Assembly: GCF_003289945.1 (NCBI RefSeq)
Contig: NZ_QMBP01000007.1
Location: 239,350-303,349 of the forward strand
Reading direction: 5' to 3'
Length of the DNA stretch: 64,000 bases
DNA from: Mesorhizobium hawassense
Lineage (GTDB): Bacteria; Pseudomonadota; Alphaproteobacteria; Rhizobiales; Rhizobiaceae
Position 1 is the first letter of the stretch, and the number at the start of each line of letters is the position of its first letter. Below the pieces are notes generated by a model that worked only from the letters and a program-made list of their open reading frames with translations, was not told the origin of the DNA and searched no databases. A program made the translations under genes and the position numbers. Positions 34,156 through 43,500 of this stretch are shown one piece after another.

Positions 34156-35226
34156 ATGCAACCGGCAGCCATTCCGACCGACAGAAACGCCGACATTGCC
34201 AGTCAGGTCGTGGCGACGATGCGCCAGCTGGGCGTGCTCGGTCTGCCGCGCAACTATGAGATTTTTTACGAGGCGCTCAGCGGCAGCAATCATGAACTCA
34301 GCGTTGCCGTCGTCTCGCTGAGCAACCGACCGACCCAAGATGATCTCGACCGCATCGGGCGCGCCTTTTTCCCGCAGCACCACGGCCCCGCAATCGTCGA
34401 GCATGCCCGGGATATGATCGCCAAGGAATTGGAGGACATAGCCGCGCTGCTGCGCAACGAACGCACGCATATCGAGAAATACGGCCGTATCCTCGACGAG
34501 ACCTCGAGCGGCTTGAGCAACCGCAGCCTGCTTTCGCAGGAACTGCTGCACAAGATTGCCGGAGCCATGTCGGCCGCCACCAATTCGACGCTCGATCACA
34601 ACCGCCAGATCTCCAGCACGCTCAACGAAAAGACGGCAGAGCTTGAAAGCGTCAAGTCGAAGCTCGAGGAATACAAGCGGCTTGCCGACACGGATCCGCT
34701 GACCCAGCTCTGGAACCGCCGCGCCTTCGACAAGGAGATCACCCGGATCTACAACAGCAATCGCGGCATACTGTTCAACGCCCTGATCCTAGCCGACATC
34801 GATCATTTCAAGGACATAAACGATCGCTACGGCCACCCTGTCGGCGACAGGATTCTGCAGATCATCGCCGAAATCTTCCAATCGAGCGTGCGTCCGGACA
34901 TGTTCGTCGCGCGCACCGGAGGCGAGGAATTCGCGCTGATCGTCGAAGGCGCCAGCGAGGACGCCACCTGCGAAATCGCCGAGCGCATCCGGGCGCTGAT
35001 CGAGCAGACCCCGTTCACCAGCAGTCAGAGCGGCATCAACTACGGCACCGTCACCGTATCGCTGGGCGTCTGCATGGCCTCGGAGGCGGATAGCCCCGAA
35101 GATCTCTACACCAAGGCGGACCGGGCGCTTTATCGCTCCAAGGTCGGCGGCCGCAACCGCGTGACGCGGCACTCGGCCACGGCCAATCGGGCCGGCAAGG
35201 GCTGGCTGCTCTATAAGAAAGACTGA
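34156..35226 (+). CDS. GGDEF-domain diguanylate cyclase
   Basis: This 356-residue protein has an uncharacterised Rhizobiales N-terminal helical region (1-170, ending in a coiled coil LNEKTAELESVKSKLEEYK) and a C-terminal GGDEF domain beginning DTDPLTQLWNRR at about 179. The active-site loop GGEEF is at 255-259, so c-di-GMP synthesis from GTP is expected. At the inhibitory-site position the residues are RPDM rather than RxxD, so feedback inhibition may be weak or absent. No transmembrane segment is evident; likely cytosolic. Weak Shine-Dalgarno before the ATG. Confidence 0.93.
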   Translation: MQPAAIPTDRNADIASQVVATMRQLGVLGLPRNYEIFYEALSGSNHELSVAVVSLSNRPTQDDLDRIGRAFFPQHHGPAIVEHARDMIAKELEDIAALLRNERTHIEKYGRILDETSSGLSNRSLLSQELLHKIAGAMSAATNSTLDHNRQISSTLNEKTAELESVKSKLEEYKRLADTDPLTQLWNRRAFDKEITRIYNSNRGILFNALILADIDHFKDINDRYGHPVGDRILQIIAEIFQSSVRPDMFVARTGGEEFALIVEGASEDATCEIAERIRALIEQTPFTSSQSGINYGTVTVSLGVCMASEADSPEDLYTKADRALYRSKVGGRNRVTRHSATANRAGKGWLLYKKD

Positions 35227-35250
35227 CACGGCCCTTTCCAGATGAATTTT

Positions 35251-35270
35251 TGTGGATTATATTTTCCACA
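35251..35270. promoter_or_regulatory. Palindromic operator candidate of the Xre/RES toxin-antitoxin operon
   Basis: TGTGGA and TCCACA, separated by 8 AT-rich bases, form a perfect palindrome about 20 nt before the antitoxin start. The AT-rich centre could overlap the -10 element. Autorepression by the antitoxin is the expected use. Confidence 0.6.
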
Positions 35271-35288
35271 GAAATGAAGGGTGCGCTC

Positions 35289-35666
35289 ATGCAACGTCCA
35301 GTCGCGGCCGCGACGGCGGCCGAAAACGCCGTCATCACCAAAGCCACGCTGCGCGCGGCCGACTTGCTCGACATCACCGCCAAGACACTTGCATTGGTCA
35401 TCGGCGTGTCGGAAGCGACGGTCTCGCGCATGCGCAAGCAGGAATTCCTGCTTGAACGCGGCACCAAGCCGTTCGAGCTGGCGGTGCTGTTCGTGCGCCT
35501 GTTCCGCTCGCTCGACGCCATCGTCGGCGGCGACGAGACCGTCGCCCGGGCATGGCTGAAGAATCCCAACACCGCGCTCGACGGCGCGCCGCTCGAAAAA
35601 ATCCTGACGATTGCCGGACTTGTCGATGTCATTGCCTACCTGGACTCCCGCCGCGCTCTCGTCTGA
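35289..35666 (+). CDS. Antitoxin, Xre/MbcA/ParS family
   Basis: This 125-residue protein has the MbcA/ParS/Xre layout: an N-terminal Xre-like helix-turn-helix (ITAKTLALVIGVSEATVSRMRK) and a C-terminal toxin-binding domain with VRLFRSLDAIVGGDETVARAWL and LDGAPLEKIL. It would bind and neutralise the RES toxin next door and repress the operon. The ATG at 35289 follows GAAGGGTGCG. The palindrome at 35251-35270 is the likely operator. It overlaps the toxin start by about 40 nt. Confidence 0.93.
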   Translation: MQRPVAAATAAENAVITKATLRAADLLDITAKTLALVIGVSEATVSRMRKQEFLLERGTKPFELAVLFVRLFRSLDAIVGGDETVARAWLKNPNTALDGAPLEKILTIAGLVDVIAYLDSRRALV

Positions 35667-36393
35667 GGCCGTCAGGCTCGAAGGCAAGTACTGGCGAATG
35701 GTCGAGGCGCAACACCGCGTCTCGACCCTCAAGCTCGTCGACACGCTCGACGAGCAGGCGCTGCTGGAGGACCTCATCGAGAGCACCAAGCCGCGGATCC
35801 CGATGGAATGCCGCCACCTCCACTATCTGCTGGCGACGCCCTTTCGCTACGGCTCCGTCTATCCGTACGGCTCGCGTTTCCGCCGCGCCGGCAAGACCAA
35901 AGGCGTCTATTATGCCGCCGAGACGGTGCTGACGGCGGTGGCCGAAATGGCCTTCTACCGCCTGCTGTTCTTCGCGGAATCGCCGGCGACGCAATGGCCG
36001 AACGACGCGGCCGAATACACCGCCTTCGCCGCTGCGATCAGATGCGACAGCGCCATCGACCTGACACGGCCGCCACTCGATCGCGACGAGGTGGCCTGGA
36101 CGCAGGCCACCGACTACGCCGCTTGCCAGGCGATCGCCGACGTCGCGCGCGAGGCCGAGCTGCAGGCGATCCGCTATCGCTCGGTGCGCGATCCGAAGGG
36201 CGCCAACATCGCGCTTTTGACATGCAAGGGCTTTGCCAAGGCAAAGCCGCTGGAGCCGCAGACCTGGCGCATCCGCATTGGCTCGTTCGGCATTCAGGCG
36301 ATCTGCGAATTTCCAGACAAGCGGCTCGAATTCTCACGCGCCGCCTTTGCCGATCCGCGACTGGCAGGCATGCGCTGGGAGCGCGGCCACTGA
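35626..36393 (+). CDS. RES-domain toxin (NAD+-degrading family)
   Basis: This 255-residue protein belongs to the RES family, named for conserved Arg, Glu and Ser; characterised members deplete NAD+ by phosphorolysis or hydrolysis. It has YWRMVEAQHRVSTLKLVD, SRFRRAGKTKGVYYAAET with the Arg region, VAEMAFYRLLF with the Glu, and a later RYRSVRD segment. The length exceeds that of short RES toxins, fitting the longer subgroup. The ATG at 35626 overlaps the antitoxin gene; a TTG at 35611 is also possible. Operon with the antitoxin. Confidence 0.92.
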   Translation: MSLPTWTPAALSSEAVRLEGKYWRMVEAQHRVSTLKLVDTLDEQALLEDLIESTKPRIPMECRHLHYLLATPFRYGSVYPYGSRFRRAGKTKGVYYAAETVLTAVAEMAFYRLLFFAESPATQWPNDAAEYTAFAAAIRCDSAIDLTRPPLDRDEVAWTQATDYAACQAIADVAREAELQAIRYRSVRDPKGANIALLTCKGFAKAKPLEPQTWRIRIGSFGIQAICEFPDKRLEFSRAAFADPRLAGMRWERGH

Positions 36394-36451
36394 ACTCGGA
36401 GAACTGTATCGGGATTCAGGTCAGGCCGGTCTTACCCCAAACCCGATAAAG

Positions 36452-37156
36452 CTACGCAAGGATGTTCACGGCACGCGCGGCCACCAGCGCGATCGTCAAC
36501 AGCGAGATCATCGCTTCGGCCATCATCAGCAGCTTCGCGCGCTGCGATAGCGGCAAAGTGTCGGTCGGCGAGAACGCGGTGGCATTGGTGAAAGCCAGGA
36601 AGACATAGTCGACGAAGCCCGGCAGCCAGCCCTGGATCTCACGATCGGGCAGCGTCATTTGCGGGAACAGGAAGTCCGCCTGCGCCCGCTTGACCAGGCC
36701 GCAGGTCGGTGGACCGCCCCTGTCGGTGCTCCAGAACCACAGCGCGAAGACGATCACGTTGGTGACCCAGATGTTGAGCGCATCGACGAGCAGCGTCGTG
36801 CCGGCGCCGGCATGCCCTTGCAGCAGGGCCCGCACCAGGAAAGCCAGCGATCCGCAATTCATGATGCTGATGACGCCGGTCATCACCAATGCCGTGCGGC
36901 GGATGTAGAGGCGCAGTTGTCCGATCGCGTACCAATGCTCGTGGTCGACTGCGGTGCGCGTCTGCATCTGCGTCCAGGCCGTCGCGATCGAGAGTGGCAG
37001 GAGCAGCGCCGCCTCGACAGTCGGGGCAACCCAGCGCGGAGCAAAGGACAGGTTGTTGATGACCAGAAGCTGCAGGCAGATGATGACGAGAACCGCCGCG
37101 CGCGCCGACCAGAAGTCGAGCCCACGGTGATGGATGACGGCGTGCTGGTGACGCAT
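36452..37156 (-). CDS. Integral membrane protein of unknown function (possible channel-like)
   Basis: This 234-residue protein has about five or six transmembrane helices (VLVIICLQLLVINNL, VTNVIVFALWFW, MAEAMISLLTIALVAARAVNIL). FTNATAFSPTDTLPLSQRAKLLMMAE near the C-terminus resembles the pore/ion-channel-like end seen in DUF1345-type proteins. The ATG follows AGGTGCC. No partner gene. A convergent hairpin candidate lies between it and the RES toxin. Confidence 0.7.
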   Translation of the reverse strand: MRHQHAVIHHRGLDFWSARAAVLVIICLQLLVINNLSFAPRWVAPTVEAALLLPLSIATAWTQMQTRTAVDHEHWYAIGQLRLYIRRTALVMTGVISIMNCGSLAFLVRALLQGHAGAGTTLLVDALNIWVTNVIVFALWFWSTDRGGPPTCGLVKRAQADFLFPQMTLPDREIQGWLPGFVDYVFLAFTNATAFSPTDTLPLSQRAKLLMMAEAMISLLTIALVAARAVNILA

Positions 37157-37358
37157 GGAGGCACCTGAAAATGGCTAGAATCGCAGCGCCCCTTGAGCAG
37201 CGGGCCGGTTCCAGCCATCAGCCGGCCGCGGTCTTGCGCAAAGCGCCGGCGACGGGTTCCATGGCAATCTTGGTTTTACGATGTTGTGGCAGCATACATT
37301 TTCGTAAGCTTTCGCTATCGGACTGTTCAGAAATCCGCCGGTGTGATTTTAGGCCCGC

Positions 37359-38939
37359 ATGTCGAGAACCAGCGAATCCGTTCACCTTTGGCCCGCGGCG
37401 GCCGCGGCGGAGGGCAATCTGTCTTCGATCTGGAACGGCCTGATCCGGCGCCCATGGCGATTGCTGGCGCTTTTGTGCCTGGTCCAGATCGCTTGCTGGA
37501 CCTTCATGCCGGCGCTCGTCAACGTTGGGCCGCCACGCGACGTCGTCGAGGGTTTCATGTGGGGGCGCGAATGGGTGCTGCTGACCTACAAGCACCCGCA
37601 ACTGCCCTGCTGGCTGCTCGAGATCAGCCATCTGCTGACCGGCTCATTCCGCTGGCCGCAATATATGCTGTCACAACTGATGGTCTCGACGACTTTCGTC
37701 CTGGTCTATCTTCTCGCGCGTGACATCATGGGTTCGACCCGCGCGATCGCGGCCGTGTTGTTGATGCCGTCGATCTATTTCTTCGGCTGGCCGACCCCGC
37801 AATTCAACCATGACTACGCGCAGATGCCTTTCTGGGCCGGTGTCTCGTGGCTCTTGTGGCGGGCGGCACGTGACGGACGGCCTGGCTGGTGGCTCGCCCT
37901 CGGCCTCGTTTCCGGCCTGGGTCTCTACGCCAAGTTCTCGACGGCCTTGCTGCTGGCGTTTGGTGGCGCCTGGCTGTTGTACGACACCCGTGCCCGAAGC
38001 CGCCTGGCGACCCCATGGCCATGGCTCGGCCTTGCTGTTTTTCTGGGCGTCGTTGCGCCGCTGGCGGTCGAGCTTTTCCGCCTCGATTTCCTGCCGCTGA
38101 CCTATGCCGCGCATCGCAACGCCTGGGTGATCGCCAACCGCCCCCGGCTCTACTACATCGGCGTTCAGCTTGCCGGGCTTTCCGCTTTTCCCGTCGTTCT
38201 CGCTCTTTCCGGCCTAACGCGACGGCAGGGAGGGTCCGCGCAAGACCCGCTGCCGACCGACCCTGCCCCGGAGCGGCGCGCGATCGTCTACCTGGCCTGG
38301 ATGGGTCTGGGGCCGGCGCTGCTGATCATGGTCGCCTCGCTGTTTACCGGCACCGGCGAAGCCTGGGGCGCCACGATGTACAATCTGGTCGGCGCCCTGG
38401 CGGTTGCGCTGCTCGGCCAGCGGCTGGGGCCCACGGAGTTGCGCCGGTTGACGGTGCTGGCACTGCTATGCGTGGTCGGCGTATCGAGCGCCTATGCGGC
38501 GACCCGCTGGACAGGCTGCAATGTCCTCGGTCGCCCGCAGCCAATGTGCTGGCCGGCACGATCGATCTCGGAAACGGCCGAGGCGATCTGGCACGAGACG
38601 GTGCCCGGGCCACTGGGCATTGTCGGCGGCGAGGACGGCGTGGCCCAGCTTGCCGGGCTGGAAGCTGCTGACCAGCCCTCGATCTTCACGAACCTCGACA
38701 GGCGCCTTGCCCCCTGGATCACCGACCAGCGCCTGCGGGATCAGGGCATGCTGCTGGTCTGGCCAACAGGCTGGAAACTCACGCCGCTGCAGCAGGCCTG
38801 GATTGCCGGCCTGCCGGTCAAGACGGCGCTTTTCGACTGGTCGCTCAAACGGCGGCCGATGGAGATCAGCTTCGCCGTCATTCCTCCCGGCAGAACCAGT
38901 TTCCCGGGCGACCCGCCCGGACCGCCCGACCCGGAATGA
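37359..38939 (+). CDS. Glycosyltransferase family 39 membrane protein
   Basis: This 526-residue polytopic protein matches GT39/ArnT-like dolichyl- or polyprenyl-phosphate-sugar transferases: a first helix LLALLCLVQIACWTFMPAL, a luminal catalytic-like loop with VGPPRDVVEGFMWGREW and HPQLPCWLLE, then about ten more helices (SGLGLYAKFSTALLLAFGGAW). The conserved early acidic residues suggest transfer of sugars from a lipid carrier in the periplasm. The specific acceptor is unknown. It is divergent from the membrane-protein gene at 36452. Confidence 0.85.
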   Translation: MSRTSESVHLWPAAAAAEGNLSSIWNGLIRRPWRLLALLCLVQIACWTFMPALVNVGPPRDVVEGFMWGREWVLLTYKHPQLPCWLLEISHLLTGSFRWPQYMLSQLMVSTTFVLVYLLARDIMGSTRAIAAVLLMPSIYFFGWPTPQFNHDYAQMPFWAGVSWLLWRAARDGRPGWWLALGLVSGLGLYAKFSTALLLAFGGAWLLYDTRARSRLATPWPWLGLAVFLGVVAPLAVELFRLDFLPLTYAAHRNAWVIANRPRLYYIGVQLAGLSAFPVVLALSGLTRRQGGSAQDPLPTDPAPERRAIVYLAWMGLGPALLIMVASLFTGTGEAWGATMYNLVGALAVALLGQRLGPTELRRLTVLALLCVVGVSSAYAATRWTGCNVLGRPQPMCWPARSISETAEAIWHETVPGPLGIVGGEDGVAQLAGLEAADQPSIFTNLDRRLAPWITDQRLRDQGMLLVWPTGWKLTPLQQAWIAGLPVKTALFDWSLKRRPMEISFAVIPPGRTSFPGDPPGPPDPE

Positions 38940-38971
38940 CCAGCAGCCCGCACTGAATCCATCCGCCAAAT

Positions 38972-39002
38972 GAAAAAGGCGCCGACATGGCTGCCAGCGC
39001 CT
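38972..39002 (-). terminator. Rho-independent terminator of aroG
   Basis: On the minus strand AGGCGC pairs with GCGCCT around an inner GC-rich loop, followed by TTTTTC (AAAAA at 38973-38977 on the plus strand). It sits about 26 nt past the stop codon of the DAHP synthase gene. Confidence 0.65.
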
Positions 39003-39027
39003 CCAATGATCAAGCGCTCCAGCCTTT

Positions 39028-40401
39028 TCAGGCGTTCGCAGCCTGTTTGTGGTGCACCGGATGGCTCTTCTTGAGCAGGTCCGAAACAAGGAAGGCAAGT
39101 TCGATAGCCTGGTCGGCGTTGAGGCGCGGATCGCAATGGGTGTGGTAGCGATCCTGCAAGTCTTCCGCCGTGATCGCGCGGGCGCCGCCCGTGCATTCGG
39201 TGACGTTCTTGCCGGTCATCTCGACATGGATGCCGCCCGGATGCGTGCCCTCGGCGCGGTGCACCTCGAAGAAGGTCTGCACTTCCTTGAGGATGCGGTC
39301 GAACGGACGCGTCTTGTAGCCCGCCGCCTCGATCGTGTTGCCGTGCATCGGATCGGACGACCACACCACGTTGCGGCCTTCCTTCTTCACCGCCCGCACC
39401 AGCTTCGGCAGGTGCTCGGCAACCTTGTCGGACCCAAAACGGGCGATCAGCGTCAGCCGACCCGGCTCGTTCTCGGGATTGAGCAGGTCGATGAGCTCCA
39501 GCAAGCCGTCCGGCGTCAGCGATGGCCCGCATTTCAGGCCAAGGGGATTCTTGATGCCGCGGCAATATTCGATATGCGCATGGTCGGGCTGGCGGGTGCG
39601 GTCGCCGATCCAGATCATATGGCCCGAGGTCGCGTACCAGTCGCCCGAGGTCGAGTCGACGCGCGTCAGCGCCTCCTCATAGCCGAGCAGCAGCGCTTCG
39701 TGGCTGGTGTAGAAATCCGTCTCGCGCAGCGCGAAATTGGTTTCCGACGTGATGCCCACCGCGCGCATGAAATCCATCGTCTCGGTGATGCGGTTGGCGA
39801 GCGATTCGTACTTCTCGCCCTGCGGGCTGTCGGCAACGAAGCCCAGCATCCAGCGGTGCACGTTCTCCAGGCTGGCATAGCCGCCCTGCGCGAAGGCGCG
39901 CAGAAGGTTGAGCGTCGCGGCCGACTGGCGGTAGGCCATCTCCTGGCGCGCCGGATCCGGGATGCGCGACTTGGCGTCGAACTCGATGCCGTTGATGATG
40001 TCGCCACGGTAGCTCGGCAGCGTCACGCCGGCTTTCGTCTCGTTGTCGGACGAGCGCGGCTTGGCGAACTGGCCGGCGACGCGGCCGACCTTAACCACCG
40101 GCTGCGCGCCGGCGAAGGTGAGCACCACCGACATCTGCAGGAAGACGCGGAAGAAGTCGCGGATGTTGTCGGCGCCATGCTCTGCGAAGCTTTCCGCGCA
40201 ATCACCGCCCTGGAGCAGGAAGGCCTCGCCGGCGGCGACCGCCGCGAGTTGCTTCTTCAGCTTGCGCGCCTCGCCGGCAAAAACCAGTGGCGGGAAGGTT
40301 GCAAGTTGAGCTTCGGTGGCCTTGAGCGCCGCAAGATCCGGATAGGCCGGGACCTGCTTGATCGGCTTTGCTCTCCACGAATTCGGCGACCATTTCGTCA
40401 T
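39028..40401 (-). CDS. aroG: 3-deoxy-7-phosphoheptulonate synthase, class II
   Basis: This enzyme condenses phosphoenolpyruvate with erythrose 4-phosphate to start the shikimate pathway. The 457-residue class II (plant-type) sequence has [39 protein letters not shown] and [15 protein letters not shown], binding metal and phosphates. The ATG at 40401 is preceded by GGGTG; four extra codons from TTG are possible. Class II enzymes are normal in Rhizobiales. The gene is monocistronic; a half repeat lies about 23 nt upstream of its start. Confidence 0.97.
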   Translation of the reverse strand: MTKWSPNSWRAKPIKQVPAYPDLAALKATEAQLATFPPLVFAGEARKLKKQLAAVAAGEAFLLQGGDCAESFAEHGADNIRDFFRVFLQMSVVLTFAGAQPVVKVGRVAGQFAKPRSSDNETKAGVTLPSYRGDIINGIEFDAKSRIPDPARQEMAYRQSAATLNLLRAFAQGGYASLENVHRWMLGFVADSPQGEKYESLANRITETMDFMRAVGITSETNFALRETDFYTSHEALLLGYEEALTRVDSTSGDWYATSGHMIWIGDRTRQPDHAHIEYCRGIKNPLGLKCGPSLTPDGLLELIDLLNPENEPGRLTLIARFGSDKVAEHLPKLVRAVKKEGRNVVWSSDPMHGNTIEAAGYKTRPFDRILKEVQTFFEVHRAEGTHPGGIHVEMTGKNVTECTGGARAITAEDLQDRYHTHCDPRLNADQAIELAFLVSDLLKKSHPVHHKQAANA

Positions 40402-40423
40402 CGCTGCACCCAAACGCCCTTTA

Positions 40424-40478
40424 GGAGCAACTCCAGGGAAAACTGTGAAATTTCCGTCGGAATTGCGTCAAACAAACC
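40424..40478. repeat. Two-hairpin intergenic repeat, copy G (left half, shortened)
   Basis: It runs from GGAGCAACTCCAGGGAAAAC through TTTCCGTCGGAATTGCGTC to AAACAAAC, a diverged and slightly deleted left half. Unlike most copies it lies upstream of a gene (aroG) rather than at a 3' end. Confidence 0.65.
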
Positions 40479-40592
40479 GGCGAACGCGCTTGCCCGCCAT
40501 TCCAGCCTCATTACGAGGTCGCGGCTCCTTACACCAAGCCGATTACCTATTCTAGCCGGGTTTTTCAGTGGTGGCGAATGGTCCTGGTGCGC

Positions 40593-43500
40593 TTACGCGG
40601 CCTTGTCGACCAGCCGCGCCAGCTGCGTCATCACCACGGCCGATCCCGCCAGGCGCTTTTCGGCGTTCGGCCAGTCGCGCATGAAGACGACGCTGTGGTC
40701 GGCCCTGATCTTGGCCAGCGAGCCCTGCTCGCCGATGAACTTGACCAGCCCGACCGGGTTGGGGAACTCGCGCCTGCGGAAGTGGATGACGATGCCCTTG
40801 GGGCCGGCGTCGAGCTTCTCGACATTGGCCTTGCGGCAGAGCGCCTTGATGAAGACGATCTTCAACAGATGCGTCACCTCTTCCGGCAGCGGCCCGAAAC
40901 GGTCGATCAACTCGGCGCCGAAACCGTCGATCTCCTCGGTGGTTTCGAGATCGCCGAGGCGGCGGTAGAGCGCCATCCTGAGCTGCAGGTCGGGCACATA
41001 GCTTTCCGGGATCATCACGGCGGTACCGACCGCGATCTGGGGCGACCAGCCGCCGTCCTGCACCTCGCCCGTGTCCTTCACTTCGGCGACAGCCTCCTCC
41101 AGCATCTGCTGGTAGAGTTCGAAGCCGACCTCCTTGATATGGCCCGACTGCTCTTCGCCCAGAAGATTGCCGGCGCCACGGATGTCGAGATCGTGGCTGG
41201 CGAGCTGGAAGCCGGCGCCCAACGTGTCGAGCGACTGCAGCACCTTCAGCCGCCGCTCGGCCGTGTCGGTGAGCTTGCGGTTGGCCGGCAGCGTGAACAG
41301 CGCATAGGCGCGCACTTTCGAGCGGCCGACGCGGCCGCGCAGCTGGTAAAGCTGGGCGAGACCGAACATATCGGCGCGATGGATGATCAACGTGTTGGCG
41401 GTCGGGATGTCGAGGCCGGATTCGACGATGGTCGTCGACAGAAGCACGTCGTACTGGCCGTCGTAAAAGGCGTTCATGATGTCGTCGAGTTCACCCGGCG
41501 GCATCTGGCCATGGGCCACCGCGACCTTCAGCTCCGGCACGGATTCGCGAAGGAAATCATGGATTTCGGCCAGGTCACTGATACGCGGCACGACGTAGAA
41601 GGAATGGCCGCCGCGATAGCGCTCGCGCAGCAGCGTCTCGCGGATGACCAGCGGATCGAAGGGCGAGATGAAGGTGCGCACCGCCATGCGGTCGACCGGC
41701 GGCGTGGCGATCAGCGACAGTTCGCGCACACCGGTCAGCGCCAATTGCAGCGTGCGCGGGATCGGCGTCGCCGACAGCGTCAGCACATGCACGTCGGACT
41801 TGAGATCCTTCAGCCGTTCCTTGTGCTTGACGCCGAAATGCTGCTCCTCGTCGATGATCAGAAGGCCGAGGCTCTTGAACGAAATCGAGCTGCCGAGCAG
41901 CGCGTGCGTGCCGACGACGATGTCGACCGTGCCTTCGGCAATCCCCTTCTTGGTTTCGGCCAGTTCTTTGGAACCGACCAGGCGCGAGGCCTGCGCGATG
42001 CGGATCGGCAGGCCGGAAAAACGCTGCGAGAAGGTCTTGAAATGCTGGCGCGACAGCAAGGTCGTCGGCACCACCACCGCGACCTGGAACCCTTCCATCG
42101 CCGCGATGAAGGCGGCGCGCAGCGCCACCTCCGTCTTGCCGAAGCCGACATCGCCGCAGACTAGGCGGTCCATCGGCTTGCCGGCGCCGAGATCGTCCAT
42201 GACGGAATCGATCGCGGTCTGCTGGTCGTCGGTCTCCTCATAGGGGAAGCGCGCGGCGAATTCGCCATAGAGCCCTTCGGCGGGAATCATGGTTGGCGCG
42301 GAGCGCATCTGCCGCTCGGCTGCGATGCGGATAAGCTGTCCGGCCATGTCGAGCAGGCGCCGTTTCAGCCGCGCCTTGCGCGCCTGCCATGCGCCGCCGC
42401 CAAGCTTGTCGAGTGGTGCTTCGGCCGAATCCGAGCCGTATCGTGAAAGCAGTTCGATGTTTTCGACCGGCAGGAACAGCCGGTCGTCGCCGGCATAGTG
42501 GATTTCGAGACAGTCATGCGGCGAGCCGACCGCCTCGATGGTGCGCAGACCGATGAAACGGCCAATGCCGTGGTCGGCGTGGACGACGATGTCGCCGGAA
42601 GACAGCGACGAGGCCTCGGCGATGAAATCGGAAGCCTTCTTCTTGCGCTTCGAGCGCCGGATCAGCCTGTCGCCGAGAATGTCCTGCTCGGCGACGACGA
42701 CCATCTCGTCGGTCTCGAAACCGGATTCGAGCGGCAGCACGGCGAGCCCCGCCTGGCCCTGCTCGAGTTTTTCGACTTCAGCCAGTGTCGCGACCGACTT
42801 GAGATTGCCGAGGTGATGCTCGGCCAGAATCTGGCCGAGCCGGTCGAGCGAGCCTTCCGTCCAGCCGGCGACGATAACGCGGCGGCGCGCGGCGCGCTCA
42901 TCGGCAATGTGCTTTACGACGACGTCGAAGACATTGATGTTCGGGTCGGCGCGCTCCTCGGCAAAACTGCGCCCCTGCCGAGAACCGCCATGAAACACCC
43001 TTTTGCCACCGACATCGGGCGCGTCGAAGACGGTGAAGTCGATGTCTTCGCGCGGCCCGAGCGAGGCTTTGAGGTTTTCCGGCGACAGATACAGCAGATC
43101 CGGCGCCACAGGCTTGTAGGGCACGGCGTCCTTCAGCGCGCTGTCGGCCTGTTTCCGGCGCGCCTCATAGTGGTCGAGGATCAGCGTATGCCGCTCGGCC
43201 AGCGCCTCGTGCGCAAGATGATCGAAGACCACGGGCGCATCCGGCAGATAGTCGAACACCGTCTCCAGCCGCTCGTAGAAGAACGGCAGCCAGTGCTCCA
43301 TGCCGGCAAAGCGCCGGCCTTCGCTGACGGCGGCATAGAGCGCGTCGTCGCGCGAGGGCGCGCCGAAGGCCTCGATATAGGAGCGGCGGAAGCGGCTGAT
43401 CGTCTCCGGCGTCAGCGCGACCTCGCTCATCGCCTGCAGCGACATCGACTTGCGCTGCCCGGTGGTGCGCTGGGTGGCGACGTCGAAGACGCGGATCGAT

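Noticed and set aside
36407..36448. TATCGGG/CCCGATA inverted repeat between the RES toxin and the membrane-protein gene as a terminator
   Set aside because: The 7-bp arms enclose 28 nt and there is no T run on either side, so it was not listed as a terminator.
39049..40968. Very long antisense ORF opposite aroG and mfd
   Set aside because: Long open frames opposite GC-rich genes are a codon-bias effect. The translation is Arg/Gly/His-rich without domains, while the opposite strand encodes clear DAHP synthase and Mfd.
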